The notes below the pieces were generated by a model that worked only from the letters and a program-made list of their open reading frames with translations, made no database searches and had not been told where the DNA came from. Below are positions 55,808 to 63,806 of a stretch of DNA of 64,000 bases, in pieces. Both the position numbers and the translations under genes were made by a program. The stretch comes from Agrobacterium arsenijevicii. Lineage in GTDB: Bacteria > Pseudomonadota > Alphaproteobacteria > Rhizobiales > Rhizobiaceae. Location of the stretch: NCBI GenBank assembly GCA_000949895.1, contig JWIT01000001.1, positions 248,001 through 312,000 of the forward strand. The letters run 5' to 3'. Every line of letters begins with the position of its first letter. Within the stretch, counting starts at the first letter, position 1.

Positions 55808-56016
55808 AGTTTTTAATCCGCCGGCCAATTTTTGCAGGCGGTACCGACATCACGAGAGCGCCGTAAAACTCTCGCCAGAGGGGCCCGGCACCTTTGTTTC
55901 CTCTGCCCATGCGAGACTTATGATCGCAGGACCTCTCTTACTCCCCGAAGATCACCTCTTCGTCAAGTCCCGTGATGGTTTCGGCGGCAACATCACGGGT
56001 AAACAGAGGACAAGGT
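55808..56016. other. Leader region upstream of the DUF475 gene
   Basis: 209 bases without a recognised gene, between the possible leader peptide and the EamA gene end. On the minus strand it can fold several hairpins (TGCGA-N9-TCGCA; AGAGG...CCTCT; CGAGAG-N10-CTCTCG) and contains GGGGAGTA (plus 55939-55946), an octamer seen at the 5' side of manganese riboswitches. The 3' half of that riboswitch was not found, so the call is open. Confidence 0.35.
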
Positions 56017-56937
56017 TTAGTCTGCGGCCAGTACATCCACCGTTCCGCGACCGCGTTTGAGGGTATTTTCTCGGAAGAAAATATAAAGCCCGGAAAGAAC
56101 GATCAGGCCTGCGCCGACGACGATACTGGTTTGCGGCACGTCACCGAAGAACAGCCAGCCGAAAACTACCGCCCAGAGCAGCAAGGTATATTGCAGCGGC
56201 GCGACAGTGGCGGCATCAGCAAGCTTCAGGGCACGGTTGACCAGCACATGCGCCGCCATGGCGACCACGCCTAGCAGGCCGAGGAACGCCAGATCAAAAC
56301 CGGACTGGACCGGCAACCAGCCGGATGGCGTGACGAACACGGCAACAATGCCCGCAAGCCCCGCACCGATGATCTGCCAGAAGGCGAGCACCGTATCGGG
56401 CGTATTGCGAAGCTGGCGTCCGGACAACATCATGAAGGCGAATGCGGCACTGCCGAGAATGGAGAACAGCGCGGCAGAGGTGAGGCTTGCCGAGCTTGGT
56501 TTGAGCGCAATGAGAACGCCGACGAAACCGATAGCGATGGCCGTCCAGCGACGCCAGCCGACCTTTTCTCCGAGTAGGAACGGCGAGAGTGCTGCGACAT
56601 AAATCGGAGCTGCAAGCCAATAGGTCATGACGTCGGCCAATGGCAGGGCCGCGACCGCAAAATAAAAACAGAAAAGCTCGGCGGTGGAAAAGAAGACACG
56701 CGCCGCCTGAAGAGACGGCCGCTCGATTTTCACGAGGCCGGAAAGACCGCCTTTCCACACGATCGGGACAAGAATGACAAGGGCAGCTAAGCTTCGGATG
56801 AGGATCACCTGCCCCTGGCTATAGGTCGAAACCAGCCATTTCCCCATGGCGTCGTTCAACGCGAAAAGCAGCATTCCAAGCAGCATGACGGCCACGCCGA
56901 GGCCCGTCGGCGAAAGCTTTCTTATCATATTCGACAT
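56017..56937 (-). CDS. EamA/DMT-family transporter
   Basis: A 306-residue carrier with ten hydrophobic segments in two EamA repeats (VMLLGMLLFALNDAMGKWLV at the start; QIIGAGLAGIVAVFV and MAAHVLVNRALKLADAAT later). RhaT/RarD-like exporters of this kind move amino acids, nucleosides or other metabolites. ATG 56937 follows GGGAGAGATCGGGATCTGAC. No regulator next to it; substrate unknown. Confidence 0.88.
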   Translation of the reverse strand: MSNMIRKLSPTGLGVAVMLLGMLLFALNDAMGKWLVSTYSQGQVILIRSLAALVILVPIVWKGGLSGLVKIERPSLQAARVFFSTAELFCFYFAVAALPLADVMTYWLAAPIYVAALSPFLLGEKVGWRRWTAIAIGFVGVLIALKPSSASLTSAALFSILGSAAFAFMMLSGRQLRNTPDTVLAFWQIIGAGLAGIVAVFVTPSGWLPVQSGFDLAFLGLLGVVAMAAHVLVNRALKLADAATVAPLQYTLLLWAVVFGWLFFGDVPQTSIVVGAGLIVLSGLYIFFRENTLKRGRGTVDVLAAD

Positions 56938-57053
56938 GTCAGATCCCGATCTCTCCCAATGGCTGCATTGGTCGTTCAGCCAGCCATCCCTTGTCAAGCC
57001 CGAAGCAGCCGGACTTGCGTATTAATAGTACTAATACAGCGACAGCGCGGATG

Positions 57054-57935
57054 TCACGCGAACATTCGTCTTTCTTCCGTAACCAGTTCCTGAAGAAAAT
57101 CGACCACCGTGCGGACGCGGACCAATTGGCGGGCGGACTCGTGATAGGCCGTCCAATAGGCCCGTTTTATGCTCATATTCGGCATGATCCGCAGAAGTTC
57201 AGGATATTGCCCGGCGATGTAATTATGCAGGATGCCAATACCGGCACCGGAACGAACCGCCTCGGTCTGGCCGGTAGCGCTGGAAATTTCAAAGGCAGCA
57301 TCCCAGTCGCGCATGATCTCGCCGGTATAGTTGAGGGACGGTGAGAAGATCAGGTCCTCCACATAACCGATCCGGCGATGGCGCTTCAGCGCATCGACAT
57401 CAGCCGGCGTTCCGTATTCAGCGAGATAGGCCCTCGATGCATAAAGCCCCAGCGAATAATCGGTGAGCTTCGAAAACATTAGCCTGCCCTGCTCCGGCCG
57501 CTCAATGGTGATGGCGATATCGGCCTCGCGCTGTGAAAGGGAAAAGGAGCGCGGTACCGGCACCAGCTGGATCTTCAGGTCGGGATAACGCGCGGTCAAC
57601 CGGCCAAGCCGTGGCGCAAGAAAGGAAACGCCGAGGCCATCCGGTGCACCGATGCGCACCGTTCCGGCAACCGCTGTATCGACGCGCCCGAGATTTGCCT
57701 GGGCGTTCAGCATTTCGGTTTCCATGCGCTCGGCCCCGGCCAGAAGACTTTGGCCTTCCTCCGTCAGCTCGCAGCCATTGGTGCTTCTCAAAAACAGCTG
57801 GGTGCCGATAGCAGCTTCAAGTGCCGAAATCCGCCGACTGAGGGTTGCGTGATTGACGCCGAGCTTTCTGGCCGCCGACAGAAACTGGCCGCTGCGTGCC
57901 ACGCTTAAAAACAAACGCACATCATCCCAGTTCAC
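57054..57935 (-). CDS. LysR-family regulator, probable controller of mmsA
   Basis: A 293-residue LysR protein. Helix-turn-helix: VARSGQFLSAARKLGVNHAT then LSRRISALEAAIG (about 10-45). The effector domain (about 90-290) includes VRIGAPDGLGVSFLAPRLG. GTG 57935 is chosen because AGGAG lies 7 bases upstream; a longer frame has no ribosome site. Divergent from mmsA across a perfect TGTGCA-N4-TGCACA dyad, so it most likely regulates mmsA in response to a valine, inositol or beta-alanine catabolite. Confidence 0.9.
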   Translation of the reverse strand: MNWDDVRLFLSVARSGQFLSAARKLGVNHATLSRRISALEAAIGTQLFLRSTNGCELTEEGQSLLAGAERMETEMLNAQANLGRVDTAVAGTVRIGAPDGLGVSFLAPRLGRLTARYPDLKIQLVPVPRSFSLSQREADIAITIERPEQGRLMFSKLTDYSLGLYASRAYLAEYGTPADVDALKRHRRIGYVEDLIFSPSLNYTGEIMRDWDAAFEISSATGQTEAVRSGAGIGILHNYIAGQYPELLRIMPNMSIKRAYWTAYHESARQLVRVRTVVDFLQELVTEERRMFA

Positions 57936-57948
57936 GGCACTCTCCTTA

Positions 57949-58002
57949 TGTGCATTTTTGCACAATGGATGCTTATTTCAGGCGATTGATTTGTGCAAAT
58001 CG
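57949..58002. promoter_or_regulatory. LysR operator region upstream of mmsA
   Basis: TGTGCA-TTTT-TGCACA (57949-57964) is a perfect palindrome. A second site ATTTG-TG-CAAAT lies about 57989-58000, roughly 38 bases on, the usual recognition and activation pair of LysR systems. The palindrome starts 13 bases from the LysR GTG. Confidence 0.68.
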
Positions 58003-58041
58003 AAAGGTAATGCTGTGCCATAACATTCTGGAGGAACACCC

Positions 58042-59538
58042 ATGAAGGAAATCGGTCATTTCATTAACGGCAAGCATGTGCCCGGCACCAGCGGCCGCAC
58101 ATCCAATGTCTACAACCCGGCCACCGGCGAAGTGCAGGCGACTGTCGCACTTGCAAGCGACGCCGAGCTGCGCGCCGCCGTGGAAAGCGCAAAAGCGGCA
58201 CAGCCGAAGTGGGCCGCCACCAATCCGCAGCGCCGCGCCCGCGTGTTCTTCAAGTTCGTCGAACTTCTGAACCGCGACATCAACGAACTGGCGGTGCTGC
58301 TTTCCAGCGAACACGGCAAGACCGTCGAAGATTCCAAGGGCGATATCATCCGCGGCCTGGAAGTCTGCGAATTCGTCTGCGGCATTCCACATCTGCAGAA
58401 GGGTGAGTTCACCGAGGGCGCAGGCCCGGCCATCGACATGTATTCTATCCGCCAGCCGGTCGGCATCGGTGCGGGCATCACGCCGTTCAACTTCCCCGGC
58501 ATGATACCGATGTGGATGTTTGCGCCAGCAATCGCCTGCGGCAACGCCTTCATTCTCAAGCCTTCCGAGCGCGATCCGTCCCTGCCGCTCCGCCTTGCCG
58601 AACTGATGATCGAGGCCGGTCTTCCGGCCGGCATCCTCAATGTCGTCAACGGTGACAAGGGCGCAGTCGACGCCATCCTGACCGATCCTGACATCGGCGC
58701 GGTCTCCTTCGTCGGTTCGACGCCGATCGCCCGCTACGTCTACGGCACCGCCGCCATGAACGGTAAGCGCGCACAGTGCTTCGGCGGCGCGAAGAACCAC
58801 ATGATCATCATGCCGGATGCCGATCTCGATCAGGCAGTGAACGCACTGATGGGCGCCGGTTACGGTTCGGCCGGCGAGCGCTGCATGGCTGTTTCCGTTG
58901 CGGTTCCAGTTGGCGAAGAGACGGCCAACCGTCTCGTTGAAAAGCTTATCCCGCAGATCGAAAGCCTGAGAATCGGCCCCTATACCGACGACAAGGCCGA
59001 TATGGGTCCGCTCGTCACCAAGGAGGCGCAGACGCGCGTCAGGGGATTGATCGACAGCGGCGTCGAGCAGGGCGCGAAGCTTCTGGTCGACGGCCGCGAC
59101 TTCAAGCTGCAGGGCTATGAAGACGGCTATTTCGTCGGTGGCTGCCTGTTCGACCACGTCACCCCTGACATGGACATCTACAAGACGGAAATCTTCGGAC
59201 CGGTTCTGTCAGTCGTTCGCGCCAAGAATTACGAAGACGCGCTCGAACTGCCGATGAAGCATGAATATGGCAACGGCGTTGCGATCTACACCCGCGACGG
59301 CGATGCCGCCCGCGACTTTGCAAGCCGCATCAACATCGGCATGATCGGCATCAACGTTCCGATCCCGGTTCCGCTCGCCTACCATTCCTTCGGCGGCTGG
59401 AAGGCTTCCAGCTTCGGCGATCTCAACCAGCACGGCACGGATTCGATCAAGTTCTGGACGAAGACCAAGACGATCACCTCGCGTTGGCCGTCCGGCATCA
59501 AGTCGGGTGCCGAATTCGTCATGCCGACGATGAAGTGA
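58042..59538 (+). CDS. mmsA: CoA-acylating methylmalonate-semialdehyde dehydrogenase
   Basis: A 498-residue aldehyde dehydrogenase that converts (methyl)malonate semialdehyde plus CoA and NAD to propionyl- or acetyl-CoA with CO2 release, in valine, inositol and beta-alanine breakdown. Seen: NAD-binding ITPFNFPGMIPMWMFAPA, SFVGSTPIARYVY, nucleophile Cys in GSAGERCMAVSVAV (near 285), and NIGMIGINVPIPVPLAYHSF. The Glu general base of ordinary ALDHs is absent, as expected for the CoA-dependent group. GGAGG precedes the ATG. Confidence 0.96.
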   Translation: MKEIGHFINGKHVPGTSGRTSNVYNPATGEVQATVALASDAELRAAVESAKAAQPKWAATNPQRRARVFFKFVELLNRDINELAVLLSSEHGKTVEDSKGDIIRGLEVCEFVCGIPHLQKGEFTEGAGPAIDMYSIRQPVGIGAGITPFNFPGMIPMWMFAPAIACGNAFILKPSERDPSLPLRLAELMIEAGLPAGILNVVNGDKGAVDAILTDPDIGAVSFVGSTPIARYVYGTAAMNGKRAQCFGGAKNHMIIMPDADLDQAVNALMGAGYGSAGERCMAVSVAVPVGEETANRLVEKLIPQIESLRIGPYTDDKADMGPLVTKEAQTRVRGLIDSGVEQGAKLLVDGRDFKLQGYEDGYFVGGCLFDHVTPDMDIYKTEIFGPVLSVVRAKNYEDALELPMKHEYGNGVAIYTRDGDAARDFASRINIGMIGINVPIPVPLAYHSFGGWKASSFGDLNQHGTDSIKFWTKTKTITSRWPSGIKSGAEFVMPTMK

Positions 59539-59600
59539 CGCAGACCGGTTTTCTCGTCGTGACGACGAAATAAACCGGATAAGTTCCTATTGACCAGAAA

Positions 59601-59630
59601 GCCCCGCCAATTTTTCGGCGGGGCTTTTTT
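59601..59630 (+). terminator. Terminator after mmsA
   Basis: A perfect 8-base GC stem GCCCCGCC/GGCGGGGC with an 8-base loop and TTTTTT. Confidence 0.9.
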
Positions 59631-59794
59631 GTTGTATAAAACAACAAAATTTAGTTTCTCCCGTCAAAATAATTCCACTTAAAGCTGTTATGGCGTAGGC
59701 GCACAGGTGCGGCGTGGGGACTCTGCGAACCCAACGATAACGAGAAGCCTGCAAGCTCAATCTGCCCGGAGAGGGCGTGCCATGAAGGACTATT

Positions 59795-60865
59795 ATGAAT
59801 GACATCTCTGTAAGTACAGATCAGGGCACAATCGAACGCGGCTTGTTCACCGGAAATACCAAGGAGTATTTCGGAATCTGGATCGTCAATATTCTTCTGA
59901 CGATCATCACGCTTGGCATTTACTCTGCCTGGGCGAAGGTGCGCCGCAAGCGTTATTTCAACGGCAATACCGTACTGGCCGGCCGCGCCTTCGGTTATCA
60001 CGCCACCGGCGGGCAAATCTTCAAGGGTCGGCTTATCGCCTTTGCCTTCATCGTCATTTCGCAGCTTGTCACCCTTATCCATCCGTTTCTGGTCTTCGCG
60101 CCGCTGATCCTGCTGATCATCTTCTTTCCATGGCTGATCACGCGCAGCATTCGTTTCAATGCGCGGGTGACGAGCTATCGCAATGTGCGGTTTGATTTCG
60201 TCGGCACAGCCGGTGGTGCTTTCGTCTCGGTTATGCTCGGCGGTCTCGTCGCACTGTTTTCCTTGGGTATTCTGGCACCATTGAGCAGCCGCTGGGCCAA
60301 TCGCTACATATTTAGCAACCTGCGATATGGTGATCGTCCGTTCAGTGCCGACCCCAAAATTGTGGAACTGTACGACGTCTGGATCGCGCCCGCCATCATG
60401 GTGGTTATCGGTGGCGTTATTTGCGGCCTAATCGGTTTTTCCATAATGACGTCAAACACCATGATGATCGCGAACGAAGAGACCGCAACGATGATGATCA
60501 TGGCCGTATTGAATATTGGTCTTTTCGGCGCTTTTGTCGTTTATGGTCTTGCGAGCATCGTCTATCACGCCGGTGTTCGCAATGTCGTTGTCTCATCAAT
60601 GTGGCTCGATGGAAAACATGAATTGTATAGCGCGATTCAGCGTCGCCGCTACCTCTGGATCGTCATCTCCAACCTGATCGTCACCGTTTTCACCTTTGGC
60701 CTGATGCGGCCGTGGGCGGCGGTACGCGAAGCGCGCTACACCGTCGAGCGCACGGCAATCCGTTTCAACGGCGATGTGGGCGAGGTTCTCTCCTCGATGG
60801 AGGCGACGGGTGCTGCCGTCAGCGCCGAATATATGGATATGGAAGGTTTCGAATTTGGTTTCTGA
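59795..60865 (+). CDS. DUF898 (YjgN-like) membrane protein
   Basis: A 356-residue protein with about eight membrane helices. The family start FTGNTKEYFGIWIVNILLT and SAWAKVRRKRYFNGNTVLAG are clear, and the pattern recurs in the second half (LMRPWAAVREARYTVERTAI), suggesting two repeats. No known function. The next gene, an M48 metalloprotease, overlaps its last 11 bases, so the pair is translationally coupled. AAGGA lies about 8 bases before the ATG. Confidence 0.9.
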   Translation: MNDISVSTDQGTIERGLFTGNTKEYFGIWIVNILLTIITLGIYSAWAKVRRKRYFNGNTVLAGRAFGYHATGGQIFKGRLIAFAFIVISQLVTLIHPFLVFAPLILLIIFFPWLITRSIRFNARVTSYRNVRFDFVGTAGGAFVSVMLGGLVALFSLGILAPLSSRWANRYIFSNLRYGDRPFSADPKIVELYDVWIAPAIMVVIGGVICGLIGFSIMTSNTMMIANEETATMMIMAVLNIGLFGAFVVYGLASIVYHAGVRNVVVSSMWLDGKHELYSAIQRRRYLWIVISNLIVTVFTFGLMRPWAAVREARYTVERTAIRFNGDVGEVLSSMEATGAAVSAEYMDMEGFEFGF

Positions 60866-61925
60866 CACCGGAGAAACCGTTTCGGGCGAGTGGCATGCCG
60901 CTCGCTCAAACCTTTCGAATGCCGCCAGGTTAAAGCTTGGCGGCACGATCCTTTTCGTGCTCGACGCGAAGGACAACCATGTCAGAACGCAGGCCGAGAT
61001 AAAAACGGTCGAGATCAGCCACCGGGTCGGGGCCATTCCCCGCGAGTTGCATTTTCCTGACGGGTCGCTGTTCGAAACGCGTGACAATGACGGCGTGGAC
61101 CGGCTGCTCGGCCAGCACATCACGAAACGTGCTGGCTTCGTGCATTGGCTGGAACAGTTTCGCCCACGACTGGTCGGCATCACGGCGGCGGCCGTTCTTC
61201 TGGCCTACGGCACCTACAAGCTGGCGCTTCCGGCGCTAGTAGAAGTGGCGGTTGCCGTCACACCGCCGATCGTGCCGCAGGTCATGTCGGCCAGCACGCT
61301 GCAGGCCTTTGACAAAACGGTCTTTTCTCAGAGCGCCCTGCCACAGGCGGAACAGGACGCGATCCGTTCGGACTTCGCCAGAATAGTCGCCAATGCGCAG
61401 GGCTTGCCCGAGGACTACAAGCTGAATTTTCGCGGTGGCGGTTATATCGGCCCCAACGCTTTCGCGCTTCCGGATGGCACTATCGTTTTAACGGACGAAC
61501 TGGTGGAGCTGGCCGGCGACGACAGGCAAATGATCATCGGCGTTCTCGCGCATGAAATCGGCCACGTCGAATATGAACACAGCCTGCGGCAACTCTACCG
61601 CGCTGCCGGGGTCGCCGGTCTCGTCATGCTGATTGCCGGCGATGTCGGTTCGGCCATGGAGGATATTCTGACCCAGGGCGGCGGTCTTCTGGCCTTGTCA
61701 CATTCGCGCGACGCCGAGCGGCAGGCCGACGAGCGCTCCGTCGAACTGATGCGTAAAGCCGGGCTGGATCCCACCGCGATCGAGCGTTTCTTTGCACTTA
61801 TCGAGGAAAAACTGGGCGACAAGGGCGGCACCAGCATCTTGTCCTCCCACCCCGGAACGCCGGAAAGGCGCAAGGCGATCCTCGACTACAATGCCTCTCT
61901 CGACATCAAGCCGGCGGGAAATTGA
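60855..61925 (+). CDS. M48-family membrane metalloprotease, TTG start
   Basis: A 356-residue protein. A cytoplasmic beta-rich region (1-95) is followed by one membrane helix (ITAAAVLLAYGTYKLALPAL, about 108-127), then a zinc peptidase domain: HEIGH at 233-237 and the third ligand Glu 288 in DAERQADERSVELM. M48 enzymes (BepA/HtpX/Oma1 types) degrade damaged envelope proteins. The start TTG 60855 has GGAAGG 8 bases upstream and lies inside the DUF898 gene; no ATG fits. The pairing suggests the DUF898 protein is its membrane partner or substrate. Confidence 0.88.
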   Translation: MVSDTGETVSGEWHAARSNLSNAARLKLGGTILFVLDAKDNHVRTQAEIKTVEISHRVGAIPRELHFPDGSLFETRDNDGVDRLLGQHITKRAGFVHWLEQFRPRLVGITAAAVLLAYGTYKLALPALVEVAVAVTPPIVPQVMSASTLQAFDKTVFSQSALPQAEQDAIRSDFARIVANAQGLPEDYKLNFRGGGYIGPNAFALPDGTIVLTDELVELAGDDRQMIIGVLAHEIGHVEYEHSLRQLYRAAGVAGLVMLIAGDVGSAMEDILTQGGGLLALSHSRDAERQADERSVELMRKAGLDPTAIERFFALIEEKLGDKGGTSILSSHPGTPERRKAILDYNASLDIKPAGN

Positions 61926-61943
61926 CCCGCCGGTAGAACAGCG

Positions 61944-62993
61944 TCAGTTGGTCGGGCCGTCGTTGAACCCGACTTCGTCCACCAGCTCGGATGCCTGCTT
62001 GCGATGGGCGGCGATATCCGTCAGCGGCAACTTGTCCGGATGGATGGGGCCGAAACCCTTCACGACATCGGAGGGCTCGGCGCCGGGCAGCACCGGATAT
62101 TCAAAGACCTGCTTGGCGTAGATTTCCTGCGCCTCGCGCGATGCCAGGAATTCCATCAGCTTCAGCGCATTGTCCCTGTTCGGTGCATATTTCGTCAGGG
62201 CCATACCGGAAATATTCACATGCGTCCCGCGATCGCCGGCATTGGGAAAGATCACCCGCACGGATCCCGCCCATTCCTTTTCTTCCGGCTCGCGGTCGTT
62301 GGTCAGCATCAGGCCGACATAATAGGTATTGCCGAGCGCAATGTCGCATTCGCCGGAAAAGATCGATTTTGCCTGGCTGCGGTCGGTACCATCAGGCTTG
62401 CGGGCCAGATTGTTCTTCAGGCCGGTGAGCCATGTCCGGGTATAATCGACGCCGTGATGGGCAATCATCGAGGCAATCAGCGCGATATTATAGGAGTGCT
62501 GGCCGTCACGAATGCAGATCTTGCCCTTCCATTTCGGATCGGCAAGCTCTTCATAGGTGATGTCCTTCTGGGTCACCCGTTCCTTCGAGGCATAAACCAC
62601 CCGACCGCGCGTCGTCAGGCCGAACCACTCTCCCTGAGGGTCACGAAGGTTGGCCGGAATATCTTTTTCAATGACGGGATCGTTCAGCACCGGCTGCGTG
62701 ACGCCGCCTTCTTTCGCCTCGACCAGACGGGCGATATCGACCGTCAGCAGGATATCGGCCGGCGAATTGACGCCCTCGGCCTGAATGCGTTCCACCAACC
62801 CCTTGTCGAGGAAGAGAACGTTTGCCTCTATGCCCGTTTCTTTCGTGAAGGCATCGAGCAGCGGCTGGATCAGCTCAGGCTGCCGATAGGAATAGACGTT
62901 CACCTCGCCATCCGCAAAAGCGGCTGGTGCGACCGAGAGGATCGTCAGGCCCGAAAAAACGGCAGCGGAAAAACGCGATTTCAAGCTTGCCAT
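61944..62993 (-). CDS. Iron(III) ABC transporter substrate-binding protein (AfuA/FutA-like)
   Basis: A 349-residue periplasmic protein with a signal peptide (about 1-27, ending PAAFA). It starts EVNVYSYRQPELIQPLLDAF; the ferric-binding Tyr region is GECDIALGNTYYVGLML, typical of FbpA/IdiA proteins using Tyr pairs. ABC permease and ATPase genes are not adjacent. ATG 62993 follows GGAGG. Divergent from rirA across a long inverted repeat; iron-dependent control by RirA or Irr is expected. Confidence 0.88.
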   Translation of the reverse strand: MASLKSRFSAAVFSGLTILSVAPAAFADGEVNVYSYRQPELIQPLLDAFTKETGIEANVLFLDKGLVERIQAEGVNSPADILLTVDIARLVEAKEGGVTQPVLNDPVIEKDIPANLRDPQGEWFGLTTRGRVVYASKERVTQKDITYEELADPKWKGKICIRDGQHSYNIALIASMIAHHGVDYTRTWLTGLKNNLARKPDGTDRSQAKSIFSGECDIALGNTYYVGLMLTNDREPEEKEWAGSVRVIFPNAGDRGTHVNISGMALTKYAPNRDNALKLMEFLASREAQEIYAKQVFEYPVLPGAEPSDVVKGFGPIHPDKLPLTDIAAHRKQASELVDEVGFNDGPTN

Positions 62994-63092
62994 TAAGAAT
63001 GCCTCCATTACATTCAGATTCTTGACTTGTTTGTTCATGAATCATCAAACCGGTCAACAAGGCTGTTTGAGAAATATCGAATGGGTGCCAGT

Positions 63093-63127
63093 TTTTTCAG
63101 TTTCTGGAATTGTTCTAAACTGAAAAA
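63093..63127. promoter_or_regulatory. Long inverted repeat between iron-binding protein gene and rirA
   Basis: TTTTTCAGTTT (63093-63103) and AAACTGAAAAA (63117-63127) are perfect 11-base arms around a 13-base core, CTGGAATTGTTCT. On the minus strand the core plus flanks reads TTTAGAACAATTCCAGAA, close to an Irr box. The site is 40 bases before rirA and 100 before the binding-protein gene. Confidence 0.6.
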
Positions 63128-63166
63128 GAGACTATATAACTCCACATTGAGAGTTAGGAGACCAGC

Positions 63167-63637
63167 ATGCGTTTGACCAAACAGACCAACTATGCCGTTC
63201 GCATGTTGATGTATTGCGCCGCAAATGACGGCAAGTTGAGCCGCATCCCGGAGATCGCCCGAGCCTATGGCGTGTCTGAGCTGTTCCTTTTCAAAATCCT
63301 GCAGCCGCTCAACAAGGCCGGCCTGGTGGAAACCGTGCGCGGCCGCAATGGCGGCGTGCGCCTTGGCAAGCCTGCCGAGAAGATCAGCCTGTTCGACGTG
63401 GTGAAGGTGACCGAAGACAGCTTTGCCATGGCCGAATGTTTCGAGGATGGCGCTGTCGAATGTCCGCTGGTGGACAGCTGCGGCCTGAACACGGCGCTTC
63501 GCAAGGCGCTTAACGCCTTCTTCGATGTGCTGGCGGATTATTCGATCGATGACCTCGTCAAGGCGCGGCCGCAGATCAACTTCCTGCTCGGCATCGACAC
63601 TGAAATGCCCAAGATCGCCGCCCTTCCGGCCGCCTGA
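63167..63637 (+). CDS. rirA: Iron-responsive regulator RirA (Rrf2 family)
   Basis: A 156-residue Fe-S regulator that represses iron-uptake genes when iron is plentiful in Rhizobiaceae. It starts MRLTKQTNYAVRMLMYCAAN. The winged helix contains IARAYGVSELFLFKILQPL and wing VRGRNGGVRLGKP. The three cluster Cys are at 91, 99 and 105 (CFEDGAVECPLVDSCG), matching known RirA. GGAG precedes the ATG. Divergent from an iron-binding protein gene, itself a plausible target. Confidence 0.96.
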   Translation: MRLTKQTNYAVRMLMYCAANDGKLSRIPEIARAYGVSELFLFKILQPLNKAGLVETVRGRNGGVRLGKPAEKISLFDVVKVTEDSFAMAECFEDGAVECPLVDSCGLNTALRKALNAFFDVLADYSIDDLVKARPQINFLLGIDTEMPKIAALPAA

Positions 63638-63667
63638 TCATCCCATTGCCCAAGCGGCATTTGCCAT

Positions 63668-63700
63668 AGCCCGTGTCCGCAGGTCACGGGCTTTTCTTTT
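63668..63700 (+). terminator. Terminator after rirA
   Basis: Stem AGCCCGTG/CACGGGCT with a 9-base loop, followed by TTTCTTTT. Confidence 0.82.
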
Positions 63701-63806
63701 ATAGAATACTTCTGAAATGCAATATTTTTGGTCCCGCGTGTTGACGTTGCGGGACGAAGCGGCGCATTTGGTCGCGAGCTTTTTCAAGCAAGCAGCCAGC
63801 GTCGCA

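Noticed and set aside
55860-55960. Firm call of a yybP-ykoY manganese riboswitch
   Set aside because: Only the GGGGAGTA octamer is visible; the conserved 3' segment and closing helix could not be matched, so it is kept only as a hypothesis.
54573-56060. 495-codon open frame on the plus strand opposite the DUF475 gene
   Set aside because: Charged His/Asp/Arg-rich shadow translation; the minus strand encodes a clear membrane protein with its own ribosome site and terminator.
61911-61933. CCGGCGGG/CCCGCCGG hairpin at the end of the M48 gene as a terminator
   Set aside because: The stem is perfect but lies partly inside coding sequence and no T-tract follows on either strand.
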